From: Deinococcus sp. Leaf326
GTDB lineage: Bacteria; Deinococcota; Deinococci; Deinococcales; Deinococcaceae
Direction: 5' to 3'
DNA length: 64,000 nt
Assembly (NCBI RefSeq): GCF_001424185.1
Contig: NZ_LMOM01000043.1
Location: forward strand, 70,001 to 134,000
Shown here: positions 22,504 to 30,285 of the stretch, piece by piece
Layout of the letters: every line of letters starts with the position of its first letter
Position numbering within the stretch: position 1 is the first letter of the stretch
Made by a program: the position numbers and the translations under genes
The notes under the pieces: model-generated
What the model was told of the DNA's origin: nothing
What the model saw: the letters and a program-made list of their open reading frames with translations, nothing else
The model's database searches: none

Positions 22504-23265
22504 TTACTGCGGGGCCTGGAAGCCCCACTTGCGCATAATCTTCTGGCCCTCGGGCGAGAGGACGTAGGCGACGAAGGCCTGGGCCGCCGCCGCGTTGTTG
22601 CTGGCGCGTACCACGCCGATGGGGTAGCTCGCGCTCTGGTTGAAGCGGGTGGGCAGCGCGATCACACGCACGGCCGTCTTCAGGGCCGGCGTCACGTCGG
22701 TCGCATAGACCACCGCCGCGTCGGCCTCGCCGAGCTGCACCTTCAGGGCGACCTGCCGCACGTTCGGTTCCTCGGAGGCCACGTTGCGCGTCACGCGGGC
22801 TGAGAAGTCCCCGCCGTAACTGCCGGACTTGTCAATGGCCGCGAGCATCCGCCGGGCGTAGTCGCCTACCGGCACCGCCTTGTCGGCCAGCACGACCTTC
22901 ACGCCGGGCCGCGCGAGGTCGGCCAGGCCAGCGACGCTGCTACCCCTGGGGGTGATGATCGCCAGCCGGTTGCCCACAAAGGCCCGGCCGGCCGCGACCA
23001 CACCCCCAGTCACCAGCGGGTCGTACTGCGCCGTATTGGCGCTGGCGTACACGTCGGCCCGCGCGCCCTGCCCCAGTTGCGTGCGCAGCGCCTGCGACCC
23101 GGCGAACTGGAAGGCGGTGTGGTGACCGGTCCGGGCATCGAAGGCCCGGCCCAGCTCGGTAAAGGCGTCGGTGAGGGACGCGGCGGCGAACACGGTGAGG
23201 TTGGCGGCGCTCGCCGTGCCCCCCAGCAGGAGGGCAGTGAACAGCAGGAGTCGGGGTTGGATCAT
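22504..23265 (-). CDS. modA: Molybdate-binding periplasmic protein
   Basis: A 253-residue solute-binding protein. The start is ATG 23265 (MIQPRLLLFTALLLGGTASA), which gives a clean signal peptide; the frame upstream is a shadow of the regulator gene. The mature N-terminus has the ModA hallmark NLTVFAAASLTDAFTELGRA. Other family segments are HHTAFQFAGSQALRTQLGQG, ADVYASANTAQYD, NRLAIITP, and near the end VIALPTRFNQSASYPIGVVR. It captures molybdate or tungstate and delivers it to ModB. Confidence 0.95.
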   Translation of the reverse strand: MIQPRLLLFTALLLGGTASAANLTVFAAASLTDAFTELGRAFDARTGHHTAFQFAGSQALRTQLGQGARADVYASANTAQYDPLVTGGVVAAGRAFVGNRLAIITPRGSSVAGLADLARPGVKVVLADKAVPVGDYARRMLAAIDKSGSYGGDFSARVTRNVASEEPNVRQVALKVQLGEADAAVVYATDVTPALKTAVRVIALPTRFNQSASYPIGVVRASNNAAAAQAFVAYVLSPEGQKIMRKWGFQAPQ

Positions 23266-23315
23266 GAGGCCTCCGGGAGCACGGAAGAGGGAAGGGGAAG
23301 GCGCAGCGGGCAGTG

Positions 23316-24467
23316 TCAGGCGGTGCTCTTCCAGGGCTGCCCCGCGTGGGCCGGGTCGTAACCGCCCAGCGCGCGCAGTTCGGCCTGGAAGCCCGGCTGC
23401 GCGGCGCCGAGCAGCAGCGCCGCCAGCGCGGGGTGGTCCAGATGCTCGCCCGGCACCACGAGGTCGAAACGCTCGCGCTGCACCGGCACGAAGTCCAGGC
23501 CGTGCGCCCACGCCGCCGAGCGTGGCCCCGGCGCGAGGTCGGCCGCGCCCAAGGCGACCCGCGCCGCCGCCGCCAGGGGGGTGGGGGCCTCGTCGCGGTA
23601 GCCGGGCAGCCGGGCACGCTCGCTTTCGCCCAGGCCCAGCCCGGCGAGCCAAGCGTCGAGGAGCACGCGGCTGCCCGCGCCGGGCCCACGCCCGACGAGC
23701 CGCAGGCCGGGGCGCAGCAGGTCCGCTACGCCGGAAATGCCGTGCGGGTTGCCCGGCGCCACCATCAGCCCCTGCTCCCAGGACCAGAGGGTGAACAGCT
23801 GCGCGGGCATCCCCGGCAGCTCGCGCAGTACGGCCGGCAGGTTGGACTCGCCGCCCCCCGCTTCCCACAGGTGGATGCCCGCCGCGTGGGCCTCGCCGCG
23901 CCTCAGCGCCCGCAGGGCGTCCAGGCTGACAGCGGGGTGCCACAGCGCACGCACCTCCTGGGGCCGCGTCCCCGGCCCACCGCCGCCGCGCCCCAACTGC
24001 CGGGCCAGCAGCCCCAGCGCCGGGTCGCAGCCCGTCACGACCAGCGTGCGCCCGGGCCGGGCGGCGCCCTCCAGCAGCTCCACCCGGACCTCGCCCGGCG
24101 CCCCGGCGCCGTGTGCCAGCCCGTCGGCATCCTGCCCGAGCGAGGCCTCGCCGCTCAGCGGGTAGGCCAGGGTGCGCGTCCCCACCTGCGCGAGCTGCAC
24201 GCGCACGGGACCGGTCAGGGCACCGCCCGGCGCAGCGCCGCACAGCGTGGCGCCCACCTCGGGGGCGGCCAGCGTGAACAGGTCCTCGACCCCGCAGCCC
24301 AGCACCTGCGCGAGCCGGAAGGTGGTCAGGGTACCCGGGACATAAGTGCCCGTCTCGACCGCGTGCAGCGCCTGCCGGCTGATGCCGACCTGCGCGGCCA
24401 GTTCGCCGGAGCGCAGACCGGCCGCCTCGCGCCGGGCGCGCACGTGCGCGGTCAGGCCAGGTTCCAT
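23316..24467 (-). CDS. XRE HTH regulator with periplasmic-binding-like domain, molybdate locus
   Basis: A 383-residue protein. The N-terminal XRE domain is at about residues 8-65 (LRSGELAAQVGISRQALHAV, GTYVPGTLTTFRLAQVLG). The remainder resembles a PBP-like (ModA/LysR-type) ligand domain, with segments such as LMVAPGNPHGISGVADLLRP, GRGPGAGSRVLLDAWLAGLG and a C-terminal VVPGEHLDHPALAALLLG. Regulators of this design, annotated as substrate-binding helix-turn-helix proteins, sit beside molybdate transport genes, where the C-terminal domain senses the oxyanion. ATG 24467 follows TAGGCT with a 6-nt gap. A palindrome 40 bp upstream may be its operator. Confidence 0.82.
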   Translation of the reverse strand: MEPGLTAHVRARREAAGLRSGELAAQVGISRQALHAVETGTYVPGTLTTFRLAQVLGCGVEDLFTLAAPEVGATLCGAAPGGALTGPVRVQLAQVGTRTLAYPLSGEASLGQDADGLAHGAGAPGEVRVELLEGAARPGRTLVVTGCDPALGLLARQLGRGGGGPGTRPQEVRALWHPAVSLDALRALRRGEAHAAGIHLWEAGGGESNLPAVLRELPGMPAQLFTLWSWEQGLMVAPGNPHGISGVADLLRPGLRLVGRGPGAGSRVLLDAWLAGLGLGESERARLPGYRDEAPTPLAAAARVALGAADLAPGPRSAAWAHGLDFVPVQRERFDLVVPGEHLDHPALAALLLGAAQPGFQAELRALGGYDPAHAGQPWKSTA

Positions 24468-24506
24468 GAAGCCAGCCTATGGCCTGATCGGACGTAAAGT
24501 CAAAAG

Positions 24507-24517
24507 GACATAATGTC
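24507..24517. promoter_or_regulatory. Palindrome GACATAATGTC, candidate operator
   Basis: A perfect 5-bp inverted repeat around one base, in the 113-bp divergent spacer between the molybdate regulator (24467, minus) and the FrnE gene (24581, plus). A further GACAT half site lies at 24528. Binding by the regulator is a guess. Confidence 0.35.
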
Positions 24518-24580
24518 GTTTGAACAAGACATGAGGGTTGTCGGTGCGGGCCAGACAGAGGGGCCATGCTAGCGTCAGCC

Positions 24581-25222
24581 ATGACCGACCTGTACTTCGA
24601 TTTTCTGTGTCCCTACGCCTGGCGCGGCGTCGAACTGGCGAACGTACTGAAGGCCGAGGGCGAGGCCTTCCGGCTGCGGCACTTCTCGCTCATGCAGGGC
24701 AACCACGCCGACAACGCGGCCACCAAGGACGCCGGCAGCGTGACGTGGTGGCTGAGCGACCAGCCTGCGGGCGAGGGTTCGGCCTACCAGCAGAGCAGCC
24801 TCGCTGCCTTCCTGGCGCACACGGCCGCCGCGCGTCAGGGCGAGGAACTGAGCTGGGCCTTTACCCTCACGCTGTTCCGCCGCCGCCACGAGCAGGGCGA
24901 GGAACTGGACGAGGCCGCCATTCAGTACGCCGCCGGGGACGCCGGGCTGGACGCCTCGCAGTTCGCCGCCGACCGTCAGGACGACGCAGGGCTGCGCGCC
25001 GCACTGCGCCGGGACCTGAGCGACGCCGCCGACCTCGGCGTGTTCGGCACCCCGACCTTCGTGCTGGAGGACGGCGCCGCCGCCTACTACCGCTTCGAGA
25101 ACCTGACCCGCGACCCGCAGACTGCGCGGGCATGGTGGGACCTGTACCGCACGGTCCTGAACGACGAGGCGGGCATCGCCACCATCAAACGCGCCAAGAA
25201 CCGTCCCGCGAAGAAGGCTTAA
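24581..25222 (+). CDS. frnE: DsbA-family thiol-disulfide oxidoreductase (FrnE-like)
   Basis: A 213-residue thioredoxin-fold protein with an inserted helical domain. The first ATG at 24566 is too close to a GGGG to be used well; ATG 24581 has TAGCGT 5 nt upstream and gives the family N-terminus MTDLYFDFLCPYAWRGVELA. The active-site region CPYAW has a single Cys where the family often has CPWC, so it may act as a one-Cys or glutathione-S-transferase-kappa-like enzyme. The cis-Pro loop is LGVFGTPTFVLEDG. A FrnE protein has been linked to stress tolerance in Deinococcus; orthology is inferred. It overlaps the convergent GNAT gene by 4 bp. Confidence 0.85.
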   Translation: MTDLYFDFLCPYAWRGVELANVLKAEGEAFRLRHFSLMQGNHADNAATKDAGSVTWWLSDQPAGEGSAYQQSSLAAFLAHTAAARQGEELSWAFTLTLFRRRHEQGEELDEAAIQYAAGDAGLDASQFAADRQDDAGLRAALRRDLSDAADLGVFGTPTFVLEDGAAAYYRFENLTRDPQTARAWWDLYRTVLNDEAGIATIKRAKNRPAKKA

Positions 25223-26388
25223 CCCTCCACGTCCGCCACCATGCCCAGCTGCCGCGCCACCTCACCGCGCGGCCGAGTGAGGCCGCTGCGCACGTCCATG
25301 TACTCGCGATACACCTCGTCGTAGCTGTATATGAGTACCGCCATCACGCCGTGGTCGCCTACCTCCAGCCCCTGAAGACGGAAGCCCGCGTGCAGTTTAG
25401 GCACGAGTACGGCCGAGTTGGTGGCGTGGTGCTGGCTGCGCACGAGGTCGTAGCCCTCGGCGCGCAGGGCGTCCAGCACGGCGGGCAGCAGGCGCGAGTA
25501 CACCCCCGCCCCCCGGTGCGCGGGCAGCAGCGCCGTGTTCACCATGTAGGCGGCACGCGCATTCCAGCCCCGCGAGGAGTGCCAGCCCACGACCTCCCCC
25601 GCGTGCCCGACCAGCCAGGTGTAGCTCGGGAGGTCGGGGTCGGGGCGCGCGGCGGGGCGCGGCCACTTCAGCGACACGCTCTCGTAGGCGCTGTCCTCCA
25701 GCACCGCATACACGTCCCAGTAGGTCTCGTAGTCGACCGGGCGCAGCACGTAGCCGCCGCCCAGGTCGAGGTCGGGGCCGATACCGGGGGGCAGGGGTAG
25801 GGCGGGCACCGGGGCAGGGCTCGTGGGCCGGGCCTCGGGCCAGCGCAGCCGCCGGGCCGCCTCTCCGGTCGCGGCCCGGAACCCGCTGCGGGCGTGCATG
25901 GCGTCCCGGTAGGTGTCGTCCAGCGCCAGGGTCAGCGAGACGTTCAGACCGCCCTCGTACAGGTTCAGGCCTTGAAGAAAGAAGCCCGCGCGCAGCTTGG
26001 GCACGATCACGCGGTTGTTCGTGGCGCGGTGGCGGCTGGTCACGAGGACGTAGCCCGCCGCCCGGAAGGTCTCCAGCAGTTCGGGCAGCAGCCGGGTATA
26101 CAGGCCGCGCCCCTGGTGCCCAGGCAGCAGCCCCGTGTCGGCCATCTCCACCGTGCGTTCGTCGCGCTGCTCGGCGTGGCTCCAGCCGATGAGGCCGCCC
26201 AAAAAAAAGACGCCCCAGCTCAGGGTCTCGCCCAGCGGCACGGGCGGTTTGCGCGCCTTCCCGAAGGCGTACACCGAGTTGTCCCCAAAAATCTGGCCCT
26301 CCAGGCGCGCGCAGGCGTCCCGGTAGGTCTCCAGGGAAATGCGGCGGGCCGTGTACCCGCCTCCCAGATCAACTATTCGCCCGTCCAC
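25219..26388 (-). CDS. Tandem-duplicated GNAT acetyltransferase
   Basis: A 389-residue protein made of two homologous GNAT domains. Copy 1 (residues 1-185) has VDLGGGYTARRISLETYRDA, LLPGHQGRGLYTRLLPELLE, VIVPKLRAGFFLQGL. Copy 2 (about 205-389) has LDLGGGYVLRPVDYETYWDV, LLPAHRGAGVYSRLLPAVLD, VLVPKLHAGFRLQGL. The acetyl-CoA loop (QGRGLY / RGAGVY) is preserved in both, so both may bind cofactor. Substrate unknown. The start, GTG 26388, overlaps the aguA 3' end by 16 bp, so it is probably the second gene of an aguA operon. Confidence 0.88.
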   Translation of the reverse strand: MDGRIVDLGGGYTARRISLETYRDACARLEGQIFGDNSVYAFGKARKPPVPLGETLSWGVFFLGGLIGWSHAEQRDERTVEMADTGLLPGHQGRGLYTRLLPELLETFRAAGYVLVTSRHRATNNRVIVPKLRAGFFLQGLNLYEGGLNVSLTLALDDTYRDAMHARSGFRAATGEAARRLRWPEARPTSPAPVPALPLPPGIGPDLDLGGGYVLRPVDYETYWDVYAVLEDSAYESVSLKWPRPAARPDPDLPSYTWLVGHAGEVVGWHSSRGWNARAAYMVNTALLPAHRGAGVYSRLLPAVLDALRAEGYDLVRSQHHATNSAVLVPKLHAGFRLQGLEVGDHGVMAVLIYSYDEVYREYMDVRSGLTRPRGEVARQLGMVADVEG

Positions 26389-27455
26389 GTGGCGCCCACG
26401 GGCTGCTGCTGGGTCACACAGTGGAAGGAACCGCCGCCCTCGATGATCGCGCGGCTGCCCAGGCCGATGACCTCGCGCCCCGGAAAGAGCGGCCGCAGCA
26501 CCTCCAGCGCGGGGCCGTCGTGGGGGTCGCCATACTGCGGCACGGCCACGAAGCCGTTGCCGATGTAGAAGTTCGCGTAGGTGGGCGGCAGCCGGCCCTC
26601 GGCGCCGTCGAGGCGGTTTGCCGGCAGCGGCAGTTCCACGACTCGCAGCGGCTGGCCCGCCGTGTCGGTCATCTCCCGCAGCGCGGCGAAGTTGCGGGCC
26701 ATGACGGCGTGGTTGGGGTCGGCAGGGTCGCTCTCCACGCTCGTCACGACCGTCGTCTCGTCCACGAAGCGGGTGATGGTGTCGATGTGGCCGTCGGTGT
26801 GGTCATTTTCCAGGCCGCCGTCGAGCCACAGCAGCTTCTTGATCCCCAGCGTGTCGGCCAGCAGCGCGGCGTAGCCTTCTTCAGTCAGGCCGGGGTTACG
26901 CGTGTCGGTCAGGAAGCACGAGCGGGTGGTCAGGCCCAGGCCCAGGCCGTTGACCTCGATGCCGCCGCCTTCGAGTACCTCGGGGCGGTCCCAGTGGGCC
27001 ATGCCCAGGTTCTGCGCCACATATTCGGGCACGCGGTCGTCGTGGTCCGACTCGAACTTGCCGCCCCAGGCATTGAAGCGCCAGTTCACGAAGGCGAGGT
27101 CGGCTTCCGGGCCCTCGCCGCGCGTGACGAAGATCGGGCCGTTGTCGCGCAGCCACACGTCGTCCAACGGGACATGGTGGTACGACACGTTGGCGCCTTC
27201 CAGACGGGCCCGGGCGTCCTGTTCGCTCTCCGGGTCACGCACGAGCAGGTGCACCGGCTCAAAGCGGGCGACGGTACGCACGAGCTCGGCGAACTCGGTA
27301 CGCACCGCGTCCAGGTGGCCGAACCACAACTCATTATCGGCGGGCCAGCTCATCCAGGTGGCGGCGTGTGCGGCCCACTCGGCAGGCATCACGAAGCCCT
27401 GCTCGCGGGGGGTCGGGTCCTGGGGCAGGTAGTGGGACACGGGCGGCATGGTCAT
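26373..27455 (-). CDS. aguA: Agmatine deiminase
   Basis: A 360-residue PPAD-family enzyme that hydrolyses agmatine to N-carbamoylputrescine and ammonia. Signatures run in order: GFVMPAEWAAHAATWMSWP, DDVWLRDNGPIFVTRG, FNAWGGKFESDHDDRV, EVLEGGGIEVNG, GGLENDHTDGHIDTITRF (catalytic Glu/His/Asp) and near the end IIEGGGSFHCVTQQQP with the nucleophilic Cys. It works with AguB (18877-19770) to give putrescine. A -10-like TAATGT lies 4 nt before the ATG. The GNAT gene follows with an overlap. Confidence 0.95.
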   Translation of the reverse strand: MTMPPVSHYLPQDPTPREQGFVMPAEWAAHAATWMSWPADNELWFGHLDAVRTEFAELVRTVARFEPVHLLVRDPESEQDARARLEGANVSYHHVPLDDVWLRDNGPIFVTRGEGPEADLAFVNWRFNAWGGKFESDHDDRVPEYVAQNLGMAHWDRPEVLEGGGIEVNGLGLGLTTRSCFLTDTRNPGLTEEGYAALLADTLGIKKLLWLDGGLENDHTDGHIDTITRFVDETTVVTSVESDPADPNHAVMARNFAALREMTDTAGQPLRVVELPLPANRLDGAEGRLPPTYANFYIGNGFVAVPQYGDPHDGPALEVLRPLFPGREVIGLGSRAIIEGGGSFHCVTQQQPVGATWTGE

Positions 27456-27503
27456 ACCGACATTAGACCAGACGGATTCGGGGCAGACAGGGACGGCCGG
27501 ACC

Positions 27504-27878
27504 TCAGCGCCGGCCCTGGAGGGTCAGGCGCTGAGGTCCCTCGTCCCGGCCGGTCGCCGCCGTGAGCCGCAGGGGCCCGGCGAGAGTCGTCGCCGAGACA
27601 CCCGGCAGGGTCAGCGTGTAGAGCCGCGACGACGCCCCGCGCGTGACAAACACCCGGGCCGTCACCCGGCCCTGCACCAGACAGTAGGCGCGGGGCGGGC
27701 AGCGCGAATCGCTGAAACTCAGCAGCGTGACCTTCGCCGCGGGCTGTCCGGCGGCGGGCAGGGGGGCCGTCTGCCCGGCCCTCAGCGTCAGGGTCCAGAA
27801 GGTGGGGACAGCGGCAGCCGGGGCGGGCGTCCCCAGCAGGGCGGCGCCCAACAGCAGAGAGAGAAGGGTCCGGACCAT
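27504..27878 (-). CDS. Small secreted protein with DSRCPP motif (paralog 1)
   Basis: A 124-residue protein with a signal peptide (MVRTLLSLLLGAALLGTPAP, cleavage near AAA-VP). The mature part is a small beta domain: FWTLTLRAGQTAPLP, then VTLLSFSDSRCPPRAYCLVQ with two Cys likely disulfide-linked, then GRVTARVFVTRG. The neighbour at 27937-28278 has the same layout, so the pair is a tandem duplication. No function known. Confidence 0.8.
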   Translation of the reverse strand: MVRTLLSLLLGAALLGTPAPAAAVPTFWTLTLRAGQTAPLPAAGQPAAKVTLLSFSDSRCPPRAYCLVQGRVTARVFVTRGASSRLYTLTLPGVSATTLAGPLRLTAATGRDEGPQRLTLQGRR

Positions 27879-27936
27879 GCCCCTACTACGCGGCGCAGAC
27901 AGGTAGGGTTGCGCTGACCTCCGCCCGTCCCGAGGT

Positions 27937-28278
27937 CTACCGCCGGAAATCGTCGCTGAGAATCACGCGCAGCGGCTCCCCGGCCGGCGAGCCGACGAGG
28001 TGCAGCTCGTTCTGGCCCCGGTTCGGGCCGGCGGGTAGGGTCAGGCGCAGGAACCGGGTCCGTGGTCCCGGCTCGCCCGGAGCGGCCACGACGAGGAGCG
28101 CCGCGCTCAGTTCCCCGGCCCAGACGCAGTTTGCAGTCGGCGGACAGCGGCTGTCCTGCAGGCGCAGCAGCGTGACCTGCCGCTTACCGAGCCACACGGT
28201 CTTGCCGGGCGAGAGTTCCACGCGGGCCGCGCCCGCCAGACCGGACAACAGGGCCAGAACACACAACAAGGAGCGCAT
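27937..28278 (-). CDS. Small secreted protein with DSRCPP motif (paralog 2)
   Basis: A 113-residue protein. The signal peptide is MRSLLCVLALLSGLAGAA. The body repeats the pattern of the neighbour: VELSPGKTVWLGKRQ, VTLLRLQDSRCPPTANCVWA, GELSAALLVVAAPG, then a Leu-rich strand and NELHLVGSPAGEPLRVILSD. The SRCPxxxxCxxxG motif recurs in small uncharacterised exported proteins. It is probably a periplasmic beta-sandwich with one disulfide; role unknown. Confidence 0.8.
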   Translation of the reverse strand: MRSLLCVLALLSGLAGAARVELSPGKTVWLGKRQVTLLRLQDSRCPPTANCVWAGELSAALLVVAAPGEPGPRTRFLRLTLPAGPNRGQNELHLVGSPAGEPLRVILSDDFRR

Positions 28279-28319
28279 CCCCCCAGCATGCGCCCCGGTG
28301 CTGAACGGTGGCTGACGGC

Positions 28320-28592
28320 CTAGCCCAGCAGCGCCGGGCCCTCGCCCTGGTCGGCCAGCGCGCGGAAATCTTCGGCCTTGTGGCCCAGACCCATGGAGTC
28401 GTAGCAGTCGGCGAGGCGCAGCGCGAAGAATTCGACGGCGCGGCAGTCCTCGCGGCGCTCGGCCACTTCCAGGCAGGTGCGGTAGTGAAAGACGGCGAGG
28501 TGATACTGCTCTCCCCGCGCCGCCTGCTCAGCGCGGCAGTGAATCATGCGGAGGGACACGATGTCGCTGGGGACGCTGCTTACGGCGTTCAT
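28320..28592 (-). CDS. Small helical hypothetical protein
   Basis: A 90-residue protein with TPR-like helix pairs (MIHCRAEQAARGEQYHLAVF, HYRTCLEVAERREDCRAVEF, FALRLADCYDSMGLGHKAED). No signal peptide. It may be one or two TPR units acting as an adaptor. ATG 28592 is preceded by TAGACT with a 7-nt gap, so it has its own leaderless promoter. Confidence 0.75.
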   Translation of the reverse strand: MNAVSSVPSDIVSLRMIHCRAEQAARGEQYHLAVFHYRTCLEVAERREDCRAVEFFALRLADCYDSMGLGHKAEDFRALADQGEGPALLG

Positions 28593-28731
28593 GGGCCGCA
28601 GTCTAAGCGGCCCGGCCGGCAGATGAATGAAAGGTGAATATCAATCCAGGCTCATAAAGTGCGTCTATAACGTTGTTTTTAAGTTCAGGGCGAAATAGAT
28701 CTGTGACATTTGTCCCAGACCCGTACCCGTC

Positions 28732-30114
28732 TCAGAGTTTGGCCCGCACGCCGAGTGCCGGAAGGTTCACGTCGCTCAGGCGCAGTTTGATGGTCGTGCC
28801 GACCTGCGCGGAGGTCGTGAGGGGCAGGTCGTAGGCGAGGTCCGGAATGAGGAGCGTGGCCTGCGGGCCCCGGCGGTCCACCACGACGGCCTCCCACTCG
28901 CGCTCGGGCTGCGCGGCCACGTAGCGCAGGGTGTGGTGGCGGCGGCTCAGGCGCTCGGCCTGGCGGGTGCCGTCGGCGTTCAGGACCGCCTGGGCGATGT
29001 GGCTGGCGAGCACCTTGCCGCCCACCGGCTCACCCCCGTTCAGGAAGGCCCGGAGCTGCTGGTGCACCACGAGGTCGAGATACCGGCGCATGGGGCTGGT
29101 CGCCTGTACGTACACGTCCAGGCCCATGCCGCTGTGCGGCCCCGGCGAGGGCTGAAACCGGGTGCGCGACAGGGTGCGCCGCCGCGCCCACTGTGCGCCC
29201 AGGCCGTCGCCGCGCACGGTGGTGCGGGGGGGGTCCTGGGTGGCGAAGGGCAGCGGAATGCCGTTGTCGTCGGCGAAGATGGCGGCCCCCCAGCCGGCGA
29301 GCGTCATGCACTCCTGCACCACGAAACGCATGGGCGGCTTGGGCAGCGGCGTGACCTGCGCGCCCGCCTCGTCGGCCTTCACGCGCACCTCGGGCAGGTC
29401 GATGGTCAGCGCGCCCTCGGCTTCGCGCAGCGCCTGACTCGCGCGGGCGAGCTCCGCCAGGGCCACGAAGGCCGGGTCGCCCGCCTCCAGACGCCGCTGC
29501 GCCTCGCCGTAGGTCAGGCGGGTGACGCGCACGGTGGTCAGCACCACGTCCACCGCCTCGGCGTTGCCCTCGGCGTCGAGGTCCAGCGAGATCGAGAGCG
29601 CGGGCGAGGTGGGGGCCAGTCCCAGGCCTGCCTGCTCGACCAGGGCGTCGGGCAGCATCCCGATGGTCTGGTCCGGCAGGTACAGCGTCGCCCCGCGCGA
29701 CCGGGCTTCGAGGTCCAGGGGGCTGTCGGGTTCGACCAGCGCGGCCACGTCGGCTACGTGGACCCACAGCCGCGTCAGGCCGCCCTCCAGGGCCTCGGTA
29801 CACACCGCGTCGTCGGGGTCGCGATTGCCCTCGTCGTCGATGGCGAAGGCCTCGAGGTGCGTCAGGTCCAGGCGTTCCTCGTCGGGAAAGGGCGGCACCG
29901 GCAGCGTGCTGGGCGTGGTCGCGGCGCGCAGGCGGTCGGCGTAGGGCGTGCGGGCCTCGCTCCACAGGCCCAGGCGCAGCAGCAGGGTATGGGCGGCCTC
30001 GGGTGTCTCGCTCAGGCCGAGCTCGCGCAGCACGCGGCTCTTGTCCTGCCGGCCGCGCGCCAGTAGCTCGACTTCGGTGCGCTGTGCGGCGCCCAGTTCG
30101 GGGGGAATGGTCAT
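28732..30114 (-). CDS. RNB-domain exoribonuclease (RNase II/R family)
   Basis: A 460-residue 3'-5' exoribonuclease. The RNB catalytic domain starts near residue 80: LEAFAIDDEGNRDPDDAVCT holds the Mg-binding aspartates, followed by RLWVHVADVAALVEPDSPLD, ATLYLPDQTIGMLPDALVEQ and, near 345, YVQATSPMRRYLDLVVHQQL. The N-terminal ~75 residues replace the usual tandem cold-shock domains with a helical segment. A C-terminal S1-like domain ends the protein. This short architecture matches the Deinococcus-type RNase II. TATGCT precedes ATG 30114 by 6 nt. Confidence 0.92.
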   Translation of the reverse strand: MTIPPELGAAQRTEVELLARGRQDKSRVLRELGLSETPEAAHTLLLRLGLWSEARTPYADRLRAATTPSTLPVPPFPDEERLDLTHLEAFAIDDEGNRDPDDAVCTEALEGGLTRLWVHVADVAALVEPDSPLDLEARSRGATLYLPDQTIGMLPDALVEQAGLGLAPTSPALSISLDLDAEGNAEAVDVVLTTVRVTRLTYGEAQRRLEAGDPAFVALAELARASQALREAEGALTIDLPEVRVKADEAGAQVTPLPKPPMRFVVQECMTLAGWGAAIFADDNGIPLPFATQDPPRTTVRGDGLGAQWARRRTLSRTRFQPSPGPHSGMGLDVYVQATSPMRRYLDLVVHQQLRAFLNGGEPVGGKVLASHIAQAVLNADGTRQAERLSRRHHTLRYVAAQPEREWEAVVVDRRGPQATLLIPDLAYDLPLTTSAQVGTTIKLRLSDVNLPALGVRAKL

Positions 30115-30285
30115 GCCCCCAGCATATCGGGGGTGGCAAGGGGTGGGCAGTGGAAACTCCAGCTTGACAGTTTGTCTGCCAGGGTTCGCCTTAAGGGCGA
30201 TCTATGTCCCTGGATTTCATCATCTAGAAACATATGTTTGACATTCTGGAAGATTTGTGTTTCTATTCTCTCCAAGGAGACGAAC

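Noticed and set aside
24507..24517. Radiation/desiccation response motif (DdrO operator)
   Set aside because: GACATAATGTC is a short palindrome, shorter than and different from the 17-bp RDRM, and the flanking genes are not known RDR genes.
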